Under the pieces are notes generated by a model. That model saw only the letters and a program-made list of their open reading frames with translations. It had not been told where the DNA came from and did not search any database. This document shows, piece after piece, positions 6,773 through 7,271 of a stretch of DNA of 7,271 nucleotides. Made by a program: the position numbers and the translations under genes. The stretch is from contig JAGQUE010000502.1 of NCBI GenBank assembly GCA_020438665.1, positions 1 to 7,271 of the forward strand. The letters run 5' to 3'. Positions within the stretch are counted from its first letter, which is position 1, and each line of letters begins with the position of its first letter. The DNA is from Nocardioidaceae bacterium. Lineage in GTDB: Bacteria > Actinomycetota > Actinomycetes > Propionibacteriales > Nocardioidaceae.

Positions 6773-6814
6773 GAGGAGCGGCCAGTCGGCCGCGTCTCGG
6801 AACCCAGGCCCCGC

Positions 6815-6836
6815 TGCGGTCGCGATCGCGGCCGCG
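6815..6836. promoter_or_regulatory. GC-rich palindrome upstream of the CDF transporter gene
   Basis: GCGG T CGCGATCGCG G CCGC (6816-6835) is symmetric apart from one T/G pair that can wobble in RNA. Its core CGCGATCGCG (6821-6830) is a perfect palindrome. It ends 17 bases before the GTG start at 6853. It could be an operator, a leader hairpin near the ribosome binding region, or a by-product of high GC content. Confidence 0.3.
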
Positions 6837-6852
6837 TGGGACCATCGGGCAC

Positions 6853-7271
6853 GTGTCTGAGTCATCTCGGGCCGGCCTGACCCGGTTCGCCTGGCTGTCC
6901 ATCGCTGCGGCGGTGGCCACCATCGGCCTCAAGTTCGGTGCCTATCTGCTGACCGGCTCCGTGGGCCTGCTGTCCGACGCACTGGAGTCGCTGGTCAACC
7001 TGGTCGCGGCGATCGGGGCGCTCCTCGCCCTGATCGTGTCGGCGCGGCCCGCCAACGAGCACTACCATTTCGCCCGGACCAAGGCCGAGTATCTGTCGGC
7101 GGTCGTCGAGGGCGTGATGATCTTCGTCGCGGCCGTCTTCATCATCCTGTCCTCGGTGCGCCGGTTCCTTGACCCGCAGCCGCTCGAGAACGTCGGGGTC
7201 GGTCTCGGGATCTCGATCGTGGCCGCGCTGCTCAACGGCGGCGTCGCCTGGCTCCTGCTCCGTGCCGGGCG
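6853..7271 (+). CDS. Cation diffusion facilitator (CDF) family metal transporter, N-terminal part (3' end outside window)
   Basis: 139 residues are visible, resembling the FieF/YiiP group, which exports divalent metal ions from the cytosol by proton exchange through the inner membrane. Membrane segments appear at about 12-34, 37-63, 81-103 and 114-138. The hallmark stretch TGSVGLLSDALESLVN (34-49) covers TM2, and HFARTKAEY (72-80) covers the loop into TM3. Numbering happens to match E. coli YiiP. The TM2 site-A residues Asp45/Asp49 are Glu45/Asn49 here, and site-B positions 68, 71 and 75 are Asn, Tyr and Arg. Metal specificity is therefore unclear; TM5 and the cytoplasmic domain are beyond the edge. 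The GTG start at 6853 gives a normal N-terminus but has only a weak purine run upstream. It follows the P450 in the same direction after 256 bases, so it is probably a separate unit. Confidence 0.88.
   Translation, partial: MSESSRAGLTRFAWLSIAAAVATIGLKFGAYLLTGSVGLLSDALESLVNLVAAIGALLALIVSARPANEHYHFARTKAEYLSAVVEGVMIFVAAVFIILSSVRRFLDPQPLENVGVGLGISIVAALLNGGVAWLLLRAG

Noticed and set aside
6630..6860. A 76-codon open frame in the P450-CDF gap, starting with GTG
   Set aside because: It runs through the REP-like repeat and GC palindrome, has no ribosome binding site, and its product is basic and compositionally biased.

Overview
The window is GC-rich with strongly G/C-biased third codon positions. 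Gene content and codon use point to a high-GC Gram-positive actinobacterium. A repeat in the 3' intergenic region resembles one I remember from Nocardioides-type genomes, so Nocardioidaceae is my best guess; no rRNA or tRNA is present to settle it.

Layout. Most of the window (1-5035, minus strand) is one very large open frame whose stop lies beyond the left edge. It is a single-chain pyruvate:ferredoxin/flavodoxin oxidoreductase-like 2-oxoacid oxidoreductase. The usual order is intact: N-terminal 2-oxoacid/TPP-binding domain, domain II, gamma domain, two-cluster ferredoxin module, TPP domain. It also carries internal insertions and a C-terminal extension of about 280 residues that ends in a separate ferredoxin-like cysteine motif. 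At 1678 residues in the window it is far longer than the usual single-chain enzyme of about 1200. Divergently, from about 5298 to 6596 (plus), lies a complete soluble bacterial cytochrome P450. A 256-base gap follows, holding a possible stem-loop, a REP-like repeat and a strong hairpin. From 6853 (plus) the first 139 residues of a cation diffusion facilitator (CDF) metal transporter run off the right edge.

The divergent intergenic region (5036-5297) holds a perfect 12-bp palindrome, a 7-bp inverted repeat and two sequences partly matching the actinobacterial IdeR/DmdR iron box. It also holds a candidate promoter and a clear ribosome binding site for the P450.

How the genes might fit together (inference only). 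The oxidoreductase would couple oxidative decarboxylation of a 2-oxoacid to reduction of low-potential iron-sulfur carriers, one of them on the same chain. The P450 needs a reduced ferredoxin-type partner, and no free-standing ferredoxin or reductase gene is visible here. Shared regulation, possibly by iron, and an electron link between the two are testable ideas, not conclusions. The CDF gene looks like a separate transcription unit. I see no CRISPR array, transposase, phage gene or tRNA.
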